A stretch of 20,371 nucleotides of DNA from CAYFMH01 sp964344775 (GCA_964344775.1 CAYFOO010000023.1:1-20371), one strand, 5' to 3'; shown: positions 14,247 to 20,187, counted from the stretch's first letter. The notes: generated by a model not told the origin, from the letters alone. Translations and numbers: made by a program.

Positions 14247-14591
14247 ATGACCGATCAAGAATTTCAAAAAGCCGTGTTAAAAATGCTAGGAACTTTGCAA
14301 GAAGATGTATCTACTCTCAAAGTAAAAGTTTCTTCTTTAGAAAATAAGGCCTCTTCTTTAGAATCTATAAATGAAGAAATAGTGGCGGCAATTGGAGAAC
14401 AAAAAGAATTTAATGAAAAATTCATGACTTTTATAAAAGATCAACACAGCTTTAATGAAAAACTATTCATCGTGGTAGAGAATGAAATAGTGGATAAATT
14501 GAGTGGATTTACAGATGGAGCAAGAGCTTACACAGACAAAACAGTTGAAGAACACGAAGAGCATTATCAACATATTCCGGCAGTAAATTAA
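14247..14591 (+). CDS. Small soluble coiled-coil protein, 114 aa
   Basis: I do not recognise a named family. Residues about 8-50 form a heptad-patterned coiled coil (VLKMLGTLQEDVSTLKVKVS followed by SLENKASSLESINEE). A second helical segment has a repeated NEKFMTFIKDQHSFNEKLF pattern, then DKLSGFTDGARAYTDKTVEE and a His/Glu-rich end. It has no signal peptide or membrane helix, unlike the next two genes. Such short coiled-coil proteins are frequent beside toxin-antitoxin and phage-like genes, but there is no direct evidence of function. It has its own promoter, and its stop abuts spacer B. Confidence 0.75.
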   Translation: MTDQEFQKAVLKMLGTLQEDVSTLKVKVSSLENKASSLESINEEIVAAIGEQKEFNEKFMTFIKDQHSFNEKLFIVVENEIVDKLSGFTDGARAYTDKTVEEHEEHYQHIPAVN

Positions 14592-14797
14592 TTAAGACAT
14601 TTCTGCCGTCAGGGAATGAGAAACGTTTCGGTTTCCGCCTTCGTTAGCTTTAAAACATAATTTCAAACTTCCCCCTTCGTAAACTTTAGAGTTTAATTTC
14701 AAACTACGGAGGACAAGTCGGCGGACACCGCAAGTTAGAAACATTGAACTGGCAAAGCAGATGCACAAATGCCCAGGCCAAAAAGACCAGGACAAGT
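14592..14797. repeat. Spacer B of the small-gene array
   Basis: It begins immediately after the stop codon with AAGACATTTCTGCCGTCAGG and runs through AACGTTTCGGTTTCCGCCTTCG. It then carries two nested copies of the CTTCGT...TTTCAAACTACGG unit and a CGGCGGACACCGCAAG block. It ends with the hairpin motif CCAGGCCAAAAAGACCAGGA (14773-14792). It matches spacer D closely except for the extra internal unit. Confidence 0.75.
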
Positions 14798-14817
14798 GTA
14801 GCGACGGGTGTTCGGAT

Positions 14818-14845
14818 TTGACTTTTTCTCATAAATAGATAGAAT
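14818..14845 (+). promoter_or_regulatory. Promoter of the second array gene
   Basis: TTGACT (14818-14823), 16 bp, TAGAAT (14840-14845). It starts 26 bp after the spacer B hairpin motif. The ATG is 24 nt below the -10 box with no Shine-Dalgarno sequence. Confidence 0.6.
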
Positions 14846-14869
14846 TTTCGTGTAATTTATTTTATAAAG

Positions 14870-15118
14870 ATGAGTCAAACAGACCAAAAATTAGATTTGA
14901 TTATCAAAATGATTGAGCAGGTTGAAAAACGACTTGATCAAGTAGAACGTAGGTTGGAACGAATTGAAGATAATCAAGTATCAGAAAAGAAAAGGTTAGA
15001 CGATGTATATGAAGCTCGAAATCAAGTAACTGTAAATTTTTCACGGGCTTTCGCCACGATGAATATTCTTATTTCTGGGGTCGTTGCGGCTTTAGTCGCT
15101 TTGTTTGTGGGGAAATAA
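14870..15118 (+). CDS. Coiled-coil protein with C-terminal membrane anchor, 82 aa (paralog 1)
   Basis: Residues about 5-45 form a charged coiled coil with tandem KRLDQVERRLERIED-like heptads. The conserved block VYEARNQVTVNFSRAFAT follows, then a C-terminal transmembrane helix (MNILISGVVAALVALFVG). The next gene has the same order and block, so the two are paralogs. The layout (coiled-coil repeats, then one C-terminal helix) recalls Borrelia Bdr and DUF1640-type proteins, but I cannot establish homology. It is likely a membrane-tethered oligomer facing the cytosol. Confidence 0.8.
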   Translation: MSQTDQKLDLIIKMIEQVEKRLDQVERRLERIEDNQVSEKKRLDDVYEARNQVTVNFSRAFATMNILISGVVAALVALFVGK

Positions 15119-15120
15119 TT

Positions 15121-15235
15121 TAGGCCGGACGGGGGATCTTCCCGTTCGCAACGTTTTTATCAAATCAGTTAATATACTATAATATAATATTAAAGTATAG
15201 TATCTAATATTTCGGTCAAAAAGATCAGGATAAAG
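15121..15235. repeat. Spacer C of the small-gene array
   Basis: It starts with TAGGCCGGACGGGGGAT (15121-15137), then CCCGTTCGCAACGTTT. It contains an AT-rich palindromic 28-mer (15175-15202) and ends with the hairpin motif CGGTCAAAAAGATCAGGA (15213-15230). It lacks the CCTTCG/CGGCGGACA unit found in the other spacers. Confidence 0.7.
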
Positions 15236-15241
15236 AGAGCA

Positions 15242-15269
15242 TTGACTTTTTGTTAAAAATAAATAAGAT
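15242..15269 (+). promoter_or_regulatory. Leaderless promoter of the third array gene
   Basis: TTGACT (15242-15247), 16 bp, TAAGAT (15264-15269). It begins 11 bp after the hairpin motif. The ATG at 15277 is 7 nt past the -10 box, whereas the ATG at 15268 overlaps it. This argues for 15277 as the start. Confidence 0.6.
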
Positions 15270-15276
15270 GAGCCCA

Positions 15277-15570
15277 ATGAATAAAGAAGATTTAATTTTA
15301 GAACTTTTAAAAGATTTCCGAGAGGAGGTTAATCGTCGTTTTGAACAAGTTGATAAACGTTTTGAACAAGGAGAAAAAAGGTTTGATCAACTAGAAACTC
15401 TTGTACGTGAAGAAAAACACGAAAGAGAAAAAACCGAAGAAAAATTGGAAAAAGTATATGAATCTCGAGATAGAGTGACGGTTAATTTTACTCGAGCGTG
15501 GGCAACAGCTTCGTTTTTTGTTGCTCTCATCGCTTCGACAATTGTGTTGGCAGTAGCAAAAGCATTTTAG
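15277..15570 (+). CDS. Coiled-coil protein with C-terminal membrane anchor, 97 aa (paralog 2)
   Basis: Start chosen at ATG 15277; ATG 15268 and TTG 15250 are in frame but overlap the promoter. The coiled coil carries clear repeats (RRFEQVDKRFEQGEKRFDQL) and a longer charged stalk (VREEKHEREKTEEKLEK). The block VYESRDRVTVNFTRAWAT, shared with the 82 aa paralog, comes next, then a transmembrane helix (ASFFVALIASTIVLAVAKAF). The stop codon TAG is itself the first three bases of the TAGGCCGG block of spacer D, so the gene is joined directly to the repeat. Function unknown; probable membrane-tethered oligomer. Confidence 0.8.
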   Translation: MNKEDLILELLKDFREEVNRRFEQVDKRFEQGEKRFDQLETLVREEKHEREKTEEKLEKVYESRDRVTVNFTRAWATASFFVALIASTIVLAVAKAF

Positions 15571-15837
15571 GCCGGATGGAGTTTATAGCTCTGTTCAAGA
15601 TGTTTCTGGCTTACGTGATATTTCTTAGGCCGGAGGGGGTATCCCTACCACGTTCAAGACGTTTCTGCCGTCAGGGGGTAAGAAACATTTCGGTTTCCGT
15701 CTTCGTTAGTTTTAAAAAATAATTTCAAACTACGGCGGACACCGCAAGTCTAGAAATATTGGACCGGCGAATGAGGTACTATAATATCATATTAAAATAT
15801 AGTACTTGATCTTCAGGTCAAAAAGATCAGGATGAGC
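15568..15837. repeat. Spacer D of the small-gene array
   Basis: The 314 bp gap before hicB holds two tandem ~58 bp units that each begin TAGGCCGGA (15568 and 15626) and contain GTTCAAGAYGTTTCTG. These are followed by AACATTTCGGTTTCCGTCTTCG, TTTCAAACTACGGCGGACAC and CGCAAG. Next comes a second copy of the AT-rich 28-mer (15777-15804; 26 of 28 bases match spacer C), and finally the hairpin motif AGGTCAAAAAGATCAGGA (15815-15832). Confidence 0.75.
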
Positions 15838-15847
15838 ATTCATTTTT

Positions 15848-15875
15848 TTGACAAAAACAGTGCAGAAATTATGCT
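15848..15875 (+). promoter_or_regulatory. Promoter of hicBA (near-leaderless)
   Basis: TTGACA (15848-15853), 16 bp, TATGCT (15870-15875). ATG 15885 lies 9 nt downstream. The AT-rich palindrome at 15777-15804 is too far upstream to be a simple operator overlapping this promoter. Confidence 0.65.
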
Positions 15876-15884
15876 TTTTACGTC

Positions 15885-16103
15885 ATGTACACTTTCAACA
15901 TTGTTTTTCGGCCAGAACCAGAAGGAGGATACACGGTTTACGTTCCGAGTTTGCCGGGATGTATTTCTTATGGAGCGACACTCGAAGAAGCACAAGAAAT
16001 GATAGAAGAGGCCATGGCACTCTACCTCGAGACAGTAAAAGAAGAAAAAGCAGAAGTAATCGACGATTCAAAAACATTTATGAAAACCGTTTCTTATGCC
16101 TAA
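15885..16103 (+). CDS. hicB: HicB family antitoxin
   Basis: The 72-residue protein matches the short HicB/UPF0150 fold: YTFNIVFRPEPEGGYTVYVP, SLPGCISYGATLEEAQEMIE, then EAMALYLETVK. The GGYxVxVPxLPGC motif (residues 14-26) and the TLEEA helix are diagnostic. HicB binds and neutralises the HicA mRNA interferase. This short form lacks a separate C-terminal DNA-binding domain. Gene order is antitoxin first, and the hicA start codon overlaps its end by 8 nt. Because the toxin frame is broken, this antitoxin may be a relic or act alone. Confidence 0.9.
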   Translation: MYTFNIVFRPEPEGGYTVYVPSLPGCISYGATLEEAQEMIEEAMALYLETVKEEKAEVIDDSKTFMKTVSYA

Positions 16104-16299
16104 ATCGCCAACTTATAGTTCTGCAGATATTATCAAATTGTTGGAAGAAAAAGGTTTTGTTGAAGTCCGATAAAAAGGAAGTCATAAAATTTTTTGGCAC
16201 AAAAAATCAAAAATTCACGTGACCGTCCCACATCCCAAAAAAGACCTCCCAAAAGGAACGGCCATTTCCATACTAAAAATGGCAAAAGTTTTTAAGTAA
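16096..16299 (+). pseudogene. hicA: HicA family toxin with in-frame stop codon
   Basis: Read through, the frame gives a full 67-residue HicA: MPKSPTYSSADIIKLLEEKG, FVEVR, stop, KGSHKIFWHKKSKIHVTVPH, PKKDLPKGTAISILKMAKVF, K. HicA is a double-stranded-RNA-binding-fold RNase that cuts mRNA; its catalytic His lies in the (Q)KGSHxxF motif, here His30. A single TAA at 16171-16173 occupies the position just before KGSH, where the family usually has Gln (CAA to TAA is one base change). Everything after it is intact and ends at a normal TAA (16297-16299), so the lesion is recent, a sequencing error or suppressed. As written the protein stops at 25 residues, before the active site, and should be inactive. 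Confidence 0.88.
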
Positions 16300-16330
16300 C
16301 CCTAATCGGTCGCGAGCTTTTGGCAAAAAA

Positions 16331-16359
16331 TTGACTTTTTTACATTTTCCCACAAGAAT
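16331..16359 (+). promoter_or_regulatory. Promoter of the 47/88 aa gene pair
   Basis: TTGACT (16331-16336), 17 bp, AAGAAT (16354-16359). ATG 16369 is 9 nt past the -10 box, the same near-leaderless spacing as its neighbours. Confidence 0.5.
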
Positions 16360-16368
16360 GAATGCAAG

Positions 16369-16512
16369 ATGAAACTAAAATCTTCCCAATCAACAACTGA
16401 TCGAGCAAAAAGAGCCAAAGCATCAAAAGCTTCTGGGGTTGTTCATCACGGGAGTACGGAAAACTTGAAACAACATTTAAAATCTGTCTGCAATGGTGGA
16501 ACGAAAATATGA
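16369..16512 (+). CDS. Small basic protein, 47 aa
   Basis: I do not recognise this short gene. It encodes a Lys/Ser/Ala-rich N-terminal half (KLKSSQSTTDRAKRAKASKA) followed by SGVVHHGSTENLKQHLKSVC. Support comes from a promoter 9 nt upstream and a 20 nt overlap with the next gene, a layout typical of translationally coupled pairs. It follows hicBA directly, so a toxin-antitoxin-like pair is possible, but there is no family evidence. Confidence 0.5.
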   Translation: MKLKSSQSTTDRAKRAKASKASGVVHHGSTENLKQHLKSVCNGGTKI

Positions 16513-16759
16513 TTGGCATACCACCAAATATTTTAATCGATCATTAAGAGCTTTGTGTTTGGACGAATATGAACTACAAGTTTTTTTAACGTCCATTGAT
16601 AGGTTTTGTGCTAGCCTAGAAAAATCTATTTATAACCCAGAGGAGCAAGATGGGAAAATATATTTTGAATTAGAAGTTTCTTTATTTACAAGAATTTTGA
16701 TAGCTTCGGTTGAAGTTGAAGGAATTGATGCAGTTCTTTATGAAATTGAAGAAATATAA
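16493..16759 (+). CDS. Hypothetical small protein, 88 aa
   Basis: The ATG lies inside the end of the 47 aa gene (20 nt overlap), so translation is probably coupled. The product is an acidic alpha/beta protein: WHTTKYFNRSLRALCLDEYE, LQVFLTSIDRFCASLEKSIY, then EEQDGKIYFELEVSLFTRIL and a hydrophobic strand IASVEVEGIDAVLYEIEEI. The size and the second position in an overlapping pair beside hicBA would suit a small toxin or its partner, but I recognise no family. It has no membrane helix or signal peptide. Confidence 0.65.
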   Translation: MVERKYDWHTTKYFNRSLRALCLDEYELQVFLTSIDRFCASLEKSIYNPEEQDGKIYFELEVSLFTRILIASVEVEGIDAVLYEIEEI

Positions 16760-16828
16760 ACTTTGCATTTTTCTCTCCGCTCCCTACATTCATTTTGATT
16801 TTTGCTTTTTAATTTTTGAATTGTTTCC

Positions 16829-17728
16829 ATGCAAGTCCAAGTCTTTGACTTCCGATGGCAAAACCCCGAGGGTTGCGAGATCCAGGCGACCGCTGGAGGC
16901 AAATTTGGTCGAAAAGAGGTGCAAATCGGGCAGGATCTATCCGTGGACCTCAAATCTGACGTCACGTGTGCCGGGTACTGGGAACATGATAAATGGAATC
17001 GCTGTCCGCAGGACGGGCCTACTGGCCGATCCAAATGTGAGATCTGTCGAGTGCGAGAGGGGATTTTTGTGATTACCAGTTTCGACGGATTTGATCGGAC
17101 GAACTTCACCGATCAGGACATGGAAAAAATAAAAGGCGAACACTGGGTGTATTTGGCCCTTTTTGACCAAGATCTCGTAAAAGTGGGGGTTTCTCGGGCA
17201 GAAAGAAAAGAGCTCCGCCAGCTGGAACAGGGGAGTCATTTTACCCTTTTCGTTGCAAAAACCCCCGATGGGGTTTCTGCTCGTCAGATCGAAACTTTGA
17301 TCAGGAAAAGTGGCCTCGCCGACAAAATCAAACCCTCGCAGAAGAAAGATTTTCTCTGTCCACACATCACAGTGGCCGAGGGGGAAAAGAATCTACGAGA
17401 ACTTTTCCAAACACACAAAAAAGCCCTGGCCGAGTACGAGCATTTGCAGGGATTCCTGCTTGAAGATCCAGAATTTCAGGATTGGCATAATTTTTATGGT
17501 CTCAAAAATGTTGAAGCGAACTCTAAATCTTTTCACTCAGTTTCTCTCAAAAAAGATGAATCGGTCTCTGGGAAGATTGTGGCGATCAAGGGCCCCTTCA
17601 TTGTGATCGAGACGCCGGATGAGTTGGTGTCTTTTTGTGCGAAGGATCTGTATGGGCGGGAAGTAGAATTTGATCCCACGCCGGCTGGGTTGAAGTTGAA
17701 TGCAGCTCTGCAGGGAGCATTGTTTTAA
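16829..17728 (+). CDS. DUF2797 domain protein
   Basis: The 299-residue protein matches the DUF2797 pattern. It has four Cys likely to bind zinc (Cys47, Cys59, Cys70, Cys73: CAGYWEHDKWNRCP ... SKCEICR), then HWVYLALFDQDLVKVGVSRA with RQLEQGSHFTLFVAKTPDG, where the family has vYLA.f...KVGvs...r...r..eQGA. ARQIETLIRKSGLADKIKP follows. The C-terminal third (SGKIVAIKGPFIVIETPDEL ... FCAKDLYGREVEF) is a small beta domain. The core resembles a degenerate GIY-YIG-like segment. The function is unknown. It has no clear promoter, and its downstream neighbour ruvX is 98 bp away across a repeat. Confidence 0.85.
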   Translation: MQVQVFDFRWQNPEGCEIQATAGGKFGRKEVQIGQDLSVDLKSDVTCAGYWEHDKWNRCPQDGPTGRSKCEICRVREGIFVITSFDGFDRTNFTDQDMEKIKGEHWVYLALFDQDLVKVGVSRAERKELRQLEQGSHFTLFVAKTPDGVSARQIETLIRKSGLADKIKPSQKKDFLCPHITVAEGEKNLRELFQTHKKALAEYEHLQGFLLEDPEFQDWHNFYGLKNVEANSKSFHSVSLKKDESVSGKIVAIKGPFIVIETPDELVSFCAKDLYGREVEFDPTPAGLKLNAALQGALF

Positions 17729-17735
17729 TTTTTCC

Positions 17736-17815
17736 TGTCATTCCTGACTTGATCAGGAATCCATTTGTACTATCTTTGTTTGTGCTCATGGATCCCCGCT
17801 TTCGCGAGGATGACA
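17736..17815. repeat. TGTCATTCC-type dispersed palindromic repeat
   Basis: The ends TGTCAT (17736-17741) and ATGACA (17810-17815) are inverted. Inside lies the hairpin ATTCCTGA-CTTGA-TCAGGAAT (17740-17760), and GGATCCCCGCTTTCGCGAGG precedes the right end. This style of element (TGTCATTCC...GAGGATGACA) is, as I recall, widespread in unrelated genomes. It fills the gap between the DUF2797 gene and ruvX. Confidence 0.7.
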
Positions 17816-17825
17816 AAACAAGACA

Positions 17826-18278
17826 ATGAAGAAAATCGATCCACGAACACTAAAAAATCTGGAACTGCAGAATGAAAATTCTGCAAAAGTGGGTAAATCA
17901 GGTCCAGTTTTGGCTTTGGATTATGGGAGCAAGTTTTGTGGTTTGGCTTTTTCTCCAGATGGGGTTTGTACACTGGCAGGAGACGTTTTTCCGGCCACGG
18001 ATATTGTTTCTGAAATTCAAAAGATGGTGGATGAAAAAGGAATCAAAAAGATCGTGGTGGGGCTGCCGATTTCTGGCGACGGAACGGAAAATAAAATGTG
18101 TGCCGAAATTCGATCGTTTGTAGATACGTTGCATTGCAACGTATCTACGCCGATCGAATTTATAAACGAACGATTTTCAAGTCAGGACGTGATCATTTCT
18201 CGCAAAGAAAAAGACAAAAATGACCGAGTAGATGATCTGGCCGCGATGCGTATTTTGCAATTCTATTTACAAAAATAG
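17826..18278 (+). CDS. ruvX: Putative Holliday junction resolvase / pre-16S rRNA nuclease RuvX (YqgF)
   Basis: A RNase H-fold nuclease. The three acidic residues of the family are present: Asp32 in LALDYGSKFCGLAFS, Glu115 in INERFSS, and Asp136/137 in RVDDLAAMRILQFYL; KIVVGLPISGDG is the usual middle strand. In E. coli YqgF matures the 5' end of 16S rRNA, and a recombination role has also been proposed. At 150 residues it has a ~25-residue N-terminal extension before strand 1. No Shine-Dalgarno sequence precedes the ATG, and the dispersed repeat ends 10 bp upstream. A 56 bp near-perfect palindrome lies within the coding sequence (residues ~94-112), without changing the usual spacing to the NER motif. 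Confidence 0.92.
   Translation: MKKIDPRTLKNLELQNENSAKVGKSGPVLALDYGSKFCGLAFSPDGVCTLAGDVFPATDIVSEIQKMVDEKGIKKIVVGLPISGDGTENKMCAEIRSFVDTLHCNVSTPIEFINERFSSQDVIISRKEKDKNDRVDDLAAMRILQFYLQK
18106..18161. repeat. 56 bp near-perfect palindrome inside ruvX
   Basis: The core is GTAGATACGTTGCA, T, TGCAACGTATCTAC (18120-18148; 14 bp perfect arms). Outside it, AAATTCGATCG (18106-18116) and CGATCGAATTT (18151-18161) are a further perfect 11 bp inverted pair, separated from the core by TTT and GC. In total 25 base pairs can form. Confidence 0.9.
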
Positions 18279-18290
18279 CCCCCTTTTTTG

Positions 18291-18415
18291 CTCCCCTTTT
18301 TTAAGGGGAGATACTTGTTTGAAGATAAGGATAGAGGGGTTTTGGGGGTGGGGGATTTTTTGTTCCATTGGTATTTGTACAAAAAACCCTCTAAATCTCC
18401 CTTCAACAAGGGAGA
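18291..18415. repeat. Nested inverted repeat between convergent ruvX and the DUF4012 gene
   Basis: Hairpin 1 CTCCCCTT-TTTT-AAGGGGAG (18291-18310) and hairpin 2 TCTCCCTT-CAAC-AAGGGAGA (18396-18415) enclose longer arms (TAGAGGGGTTTT near 18331 and AAAACCCTCTA near 18384). Hairpin 2 ends 5 bp beyond the DUF4012 stop. It sits where a bidirectional terminator is expected. Elements of this CCCCTT/AAGGGG style occur in many genomes as intergenic repeats. Confidence 0.7.
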
Positions 18416-18420
18416 CTTCT

Positions 18421-20187
18421 CTAGTCAAATTCCAAAACCGCCCGGAAATCATTATCAATCAATTTTTGCGGACGCCCGAGTGTCATGGTTTCAGCTTTGA
18501 ATCGCCCTTCTACATCAGTAGAAATGGTCTCCAGGAAGCTGGTTTGATTTCGCCCAGGAGTTCCTACTACCTGCAGATAATACGGTCGCCAATCGTGACT
18601 TCCGCGATCTAGTTTTGTCTCGTATTTCAGATAGGTTTTCAATCTTTCGCCCGGCAGAACAAAGAGCGGTACCTCAAAGATTTTGAAATTTTCATCGTCA
18701 GACAGTATCTCTTTAATCTCACCCGAAGGATTGTCTTGAAACATTAATTTAGCGTCTTTTGGGACGTACACTCGCATCACCGTCCGATTTTGTCCGGCTC
18801 CCAGCTTCCAGAGCAGATCATCGGTGATGAGGGCCTGGATATTTGGCGGCCAGTTTTTCACTTTGAGTAGATCTTGCAGCTCTCCTGGACGAAGGAGGTG
18901 ATTTCTCGTGATTTCTAGGGAATTGATAATTCTGCCGTTTTGATGGATTTCAGAATCGTGCCAGAGCTTGGTCCAGAGGAATTTTTCCGTTTTGTTCGCC
19001 CCCACGGAGACAAAATCAAAGTGAAGAAAATTATCCGCTTCTTTGTCTTTTTTCACTTCTCCGGCGATTTTCCACTTTTTAAATAGTTTTTGCAGGCCCG
19101 AATCTTTTGAGAACGCGAGGAGATTTTTTCCTTCGATAAATTCTGAGAAATTAAAGGCCAAAATCTTTTCGAGCGGGATATTTTGCCATCTTTTGAGTGC
19201 AAAAAGTGCCTTGGCAAAGTCGAGAACCGGCTGTTTCACCGCAAATCGACCACTGACTTTCGACTCCACGAGAAAGCTCAACGCCGCATCGAAATTATGA
19301 TCATTCATCTCAATGCCCCATTTTTGGAGGTGTACGGGGCCGGTGAGTTTTAGGATTTCTCGGATCAGGTTGAGGTTTATCCCCACAACGGTAGTGGGCA
19401 TTTTTTCATCGATCGCGGCAAAAAAAGTCCGATATTTCTGTGCCGAAGTCGGAAAATCCGGCCAAAAGTTCGCATCTCGGAGCGAGATCGTTTTTGAAAG
19501 TCCGTGGAAAAATTCTGGAGCTGGGGTTTGCTTTTTGATTGGAACCTTGCGATCCAGGGCATAAATATCAGAAAATCGCCAAGAAATCCGTTTTGGTGAA
19601 AAATCCACAATAATCACACTTCCGGTGAAACCTCCCGTAGATCGAGGCTCGTTTTGATTTTGGAGTAAAATTAAAAGCCGTTCTTTGTTTTTCACAAATT
19701 TATGAAAAACTTTCTCTAATTTTCGAGCATCTTTGAGTTTGTCCCGGATAAATTCGATTTTTTCGATGGCAATTTTTTTCTCTCTTTTTTGTTCTTCTTC
19801 TAATAAAAAATCAGGAATTCGGTGCAGATTGGTATCAATTTTTTCTAGAGATCGATCAATCGCTTTTAGAGAAGCAAAAACATCAAAAATTACCCCAGAT
19901 TTGATATCATTTCGCCAGACTTTTGGAGCGGTGAGCCCTATTTTATCAAGCTCTATGAAGATATTTTGAATTTCATGAAAAATATTTTTTGCCGCAGAAA
20001 TTGGGAAAACATCCGGTAAGGCATCTGATTTTTCAAACACGGTGTTCCATTTCGTTCGATCAAATTCGGCGGTTTCGGCCATGGTTACCACTTCTGCGGT
20101 TTGTGTCTTCCACTCAGGGAGATTGAGCCAAACGATAAAAGATCCGGCTACCAGAGTCCCCAAAATAACAGAAACGATGAACTTCAT
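18421..20187 (-). CDS. DUF4012 domain protein, membrane-anchored
   Basis: One N-terminal transmembrane helix (about residues 4-21) anchors a 588-residue protein outside the cell. Residues 171-190 (LLILLQNQNEPRSTGGFTGS) with the following VIIVDFSPKRISWRFSDIYA carry the DUF4012 signature (LLLxQNxxELRPTGGFIGS...G). Further matches are SLRDANFWPDFPTSAQKYRT, the VVGINLNLIREILKLTGPVH strand, and LHFDFVSVGANKTEKF, LTGPV-type segments usual for the family. A helical stretch at 130-170 may be a stalk. The C-terminal ~130 residues form a beta-rich domain (RTVMRVYVPKDAKLMFQDNP). DUF4012 proteins occur in Actinobacteria, Chloroflexi and Patescibacteria, often near envelope-polysaccharide genes; their activity is unknown. 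The ATG at 20187 fits a leaderless promoter. Confidence 0.9.
   Translation of the reverse strand: MKFIVSVILGTLVAGSFIVWLNLPEWKTQTAEVVTMAETAEFDRTKWNTVFEKSDALPDVFPISAAKNIFHEIQNIFIELDKIGLTAPKVWRNDIKSGVIFDVFASLKAIDRSLEKIDTNLHRIPDFLLEEEQKREKKIAIEKIEFIRDKLKDARKLEKVFHKFVKNKERLLILLQNQNEPRSTGGFTGSVIIVDFSPKRISWRFSDIYALDRKVPIKKQTPAPEFFHGLSKTISLRDANFWPDFPTSAQKYRTFFAAIDEKMPTTVVGINLNLIREILKLTGPVHLQKWGIEMNDHNFDAALSFLVESKVSGRFAVKQPVLDFAKALFALKRWQNIPLEKILAFNFSEFIEGKNLLAFSKDSGLQKLFKKWKIAGEVKKDKEADNFLHFDFVSVGANKTEKFLWTKLWHDSEIHQNGRIINSLEITRNHLLRPGELQDLLKVKNWPPNIQALITDDLLWKLGAGQNRTVMRVYVPKDAKLMFQDNPSGEIKEILSDDENFKIFEVPLFVLPGERLKTYLKYETKLDRGSHDWRPYYLQVVGTPGRNQTSFLETISTDVEGRFKAETMTLGRPQKLIDNDFRAVLEFD

Noticed and set aside
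14046..14267. Minus-strand reading frame of 73 codons
   Set aside because: It lies in repeat DNA and overlaps the start and promoter of the coiled-coil gene, and its product is low-complexity with no recognisable fold.
13910..15837. Integron attC sites in the spacers
   Set aside because: GTTAGGC at 13962-13968 looks like an attC core site, but the other spacers lack a matching GTTRRRY/RYYYAAC pair at the right ends, and no integrase is in the window.
15848..16222. Alternative 124-codon frame over hicBA
   Set aside because: It is an off-frame shadow: the hicB frame has family motifs and a promoter at the right distance.
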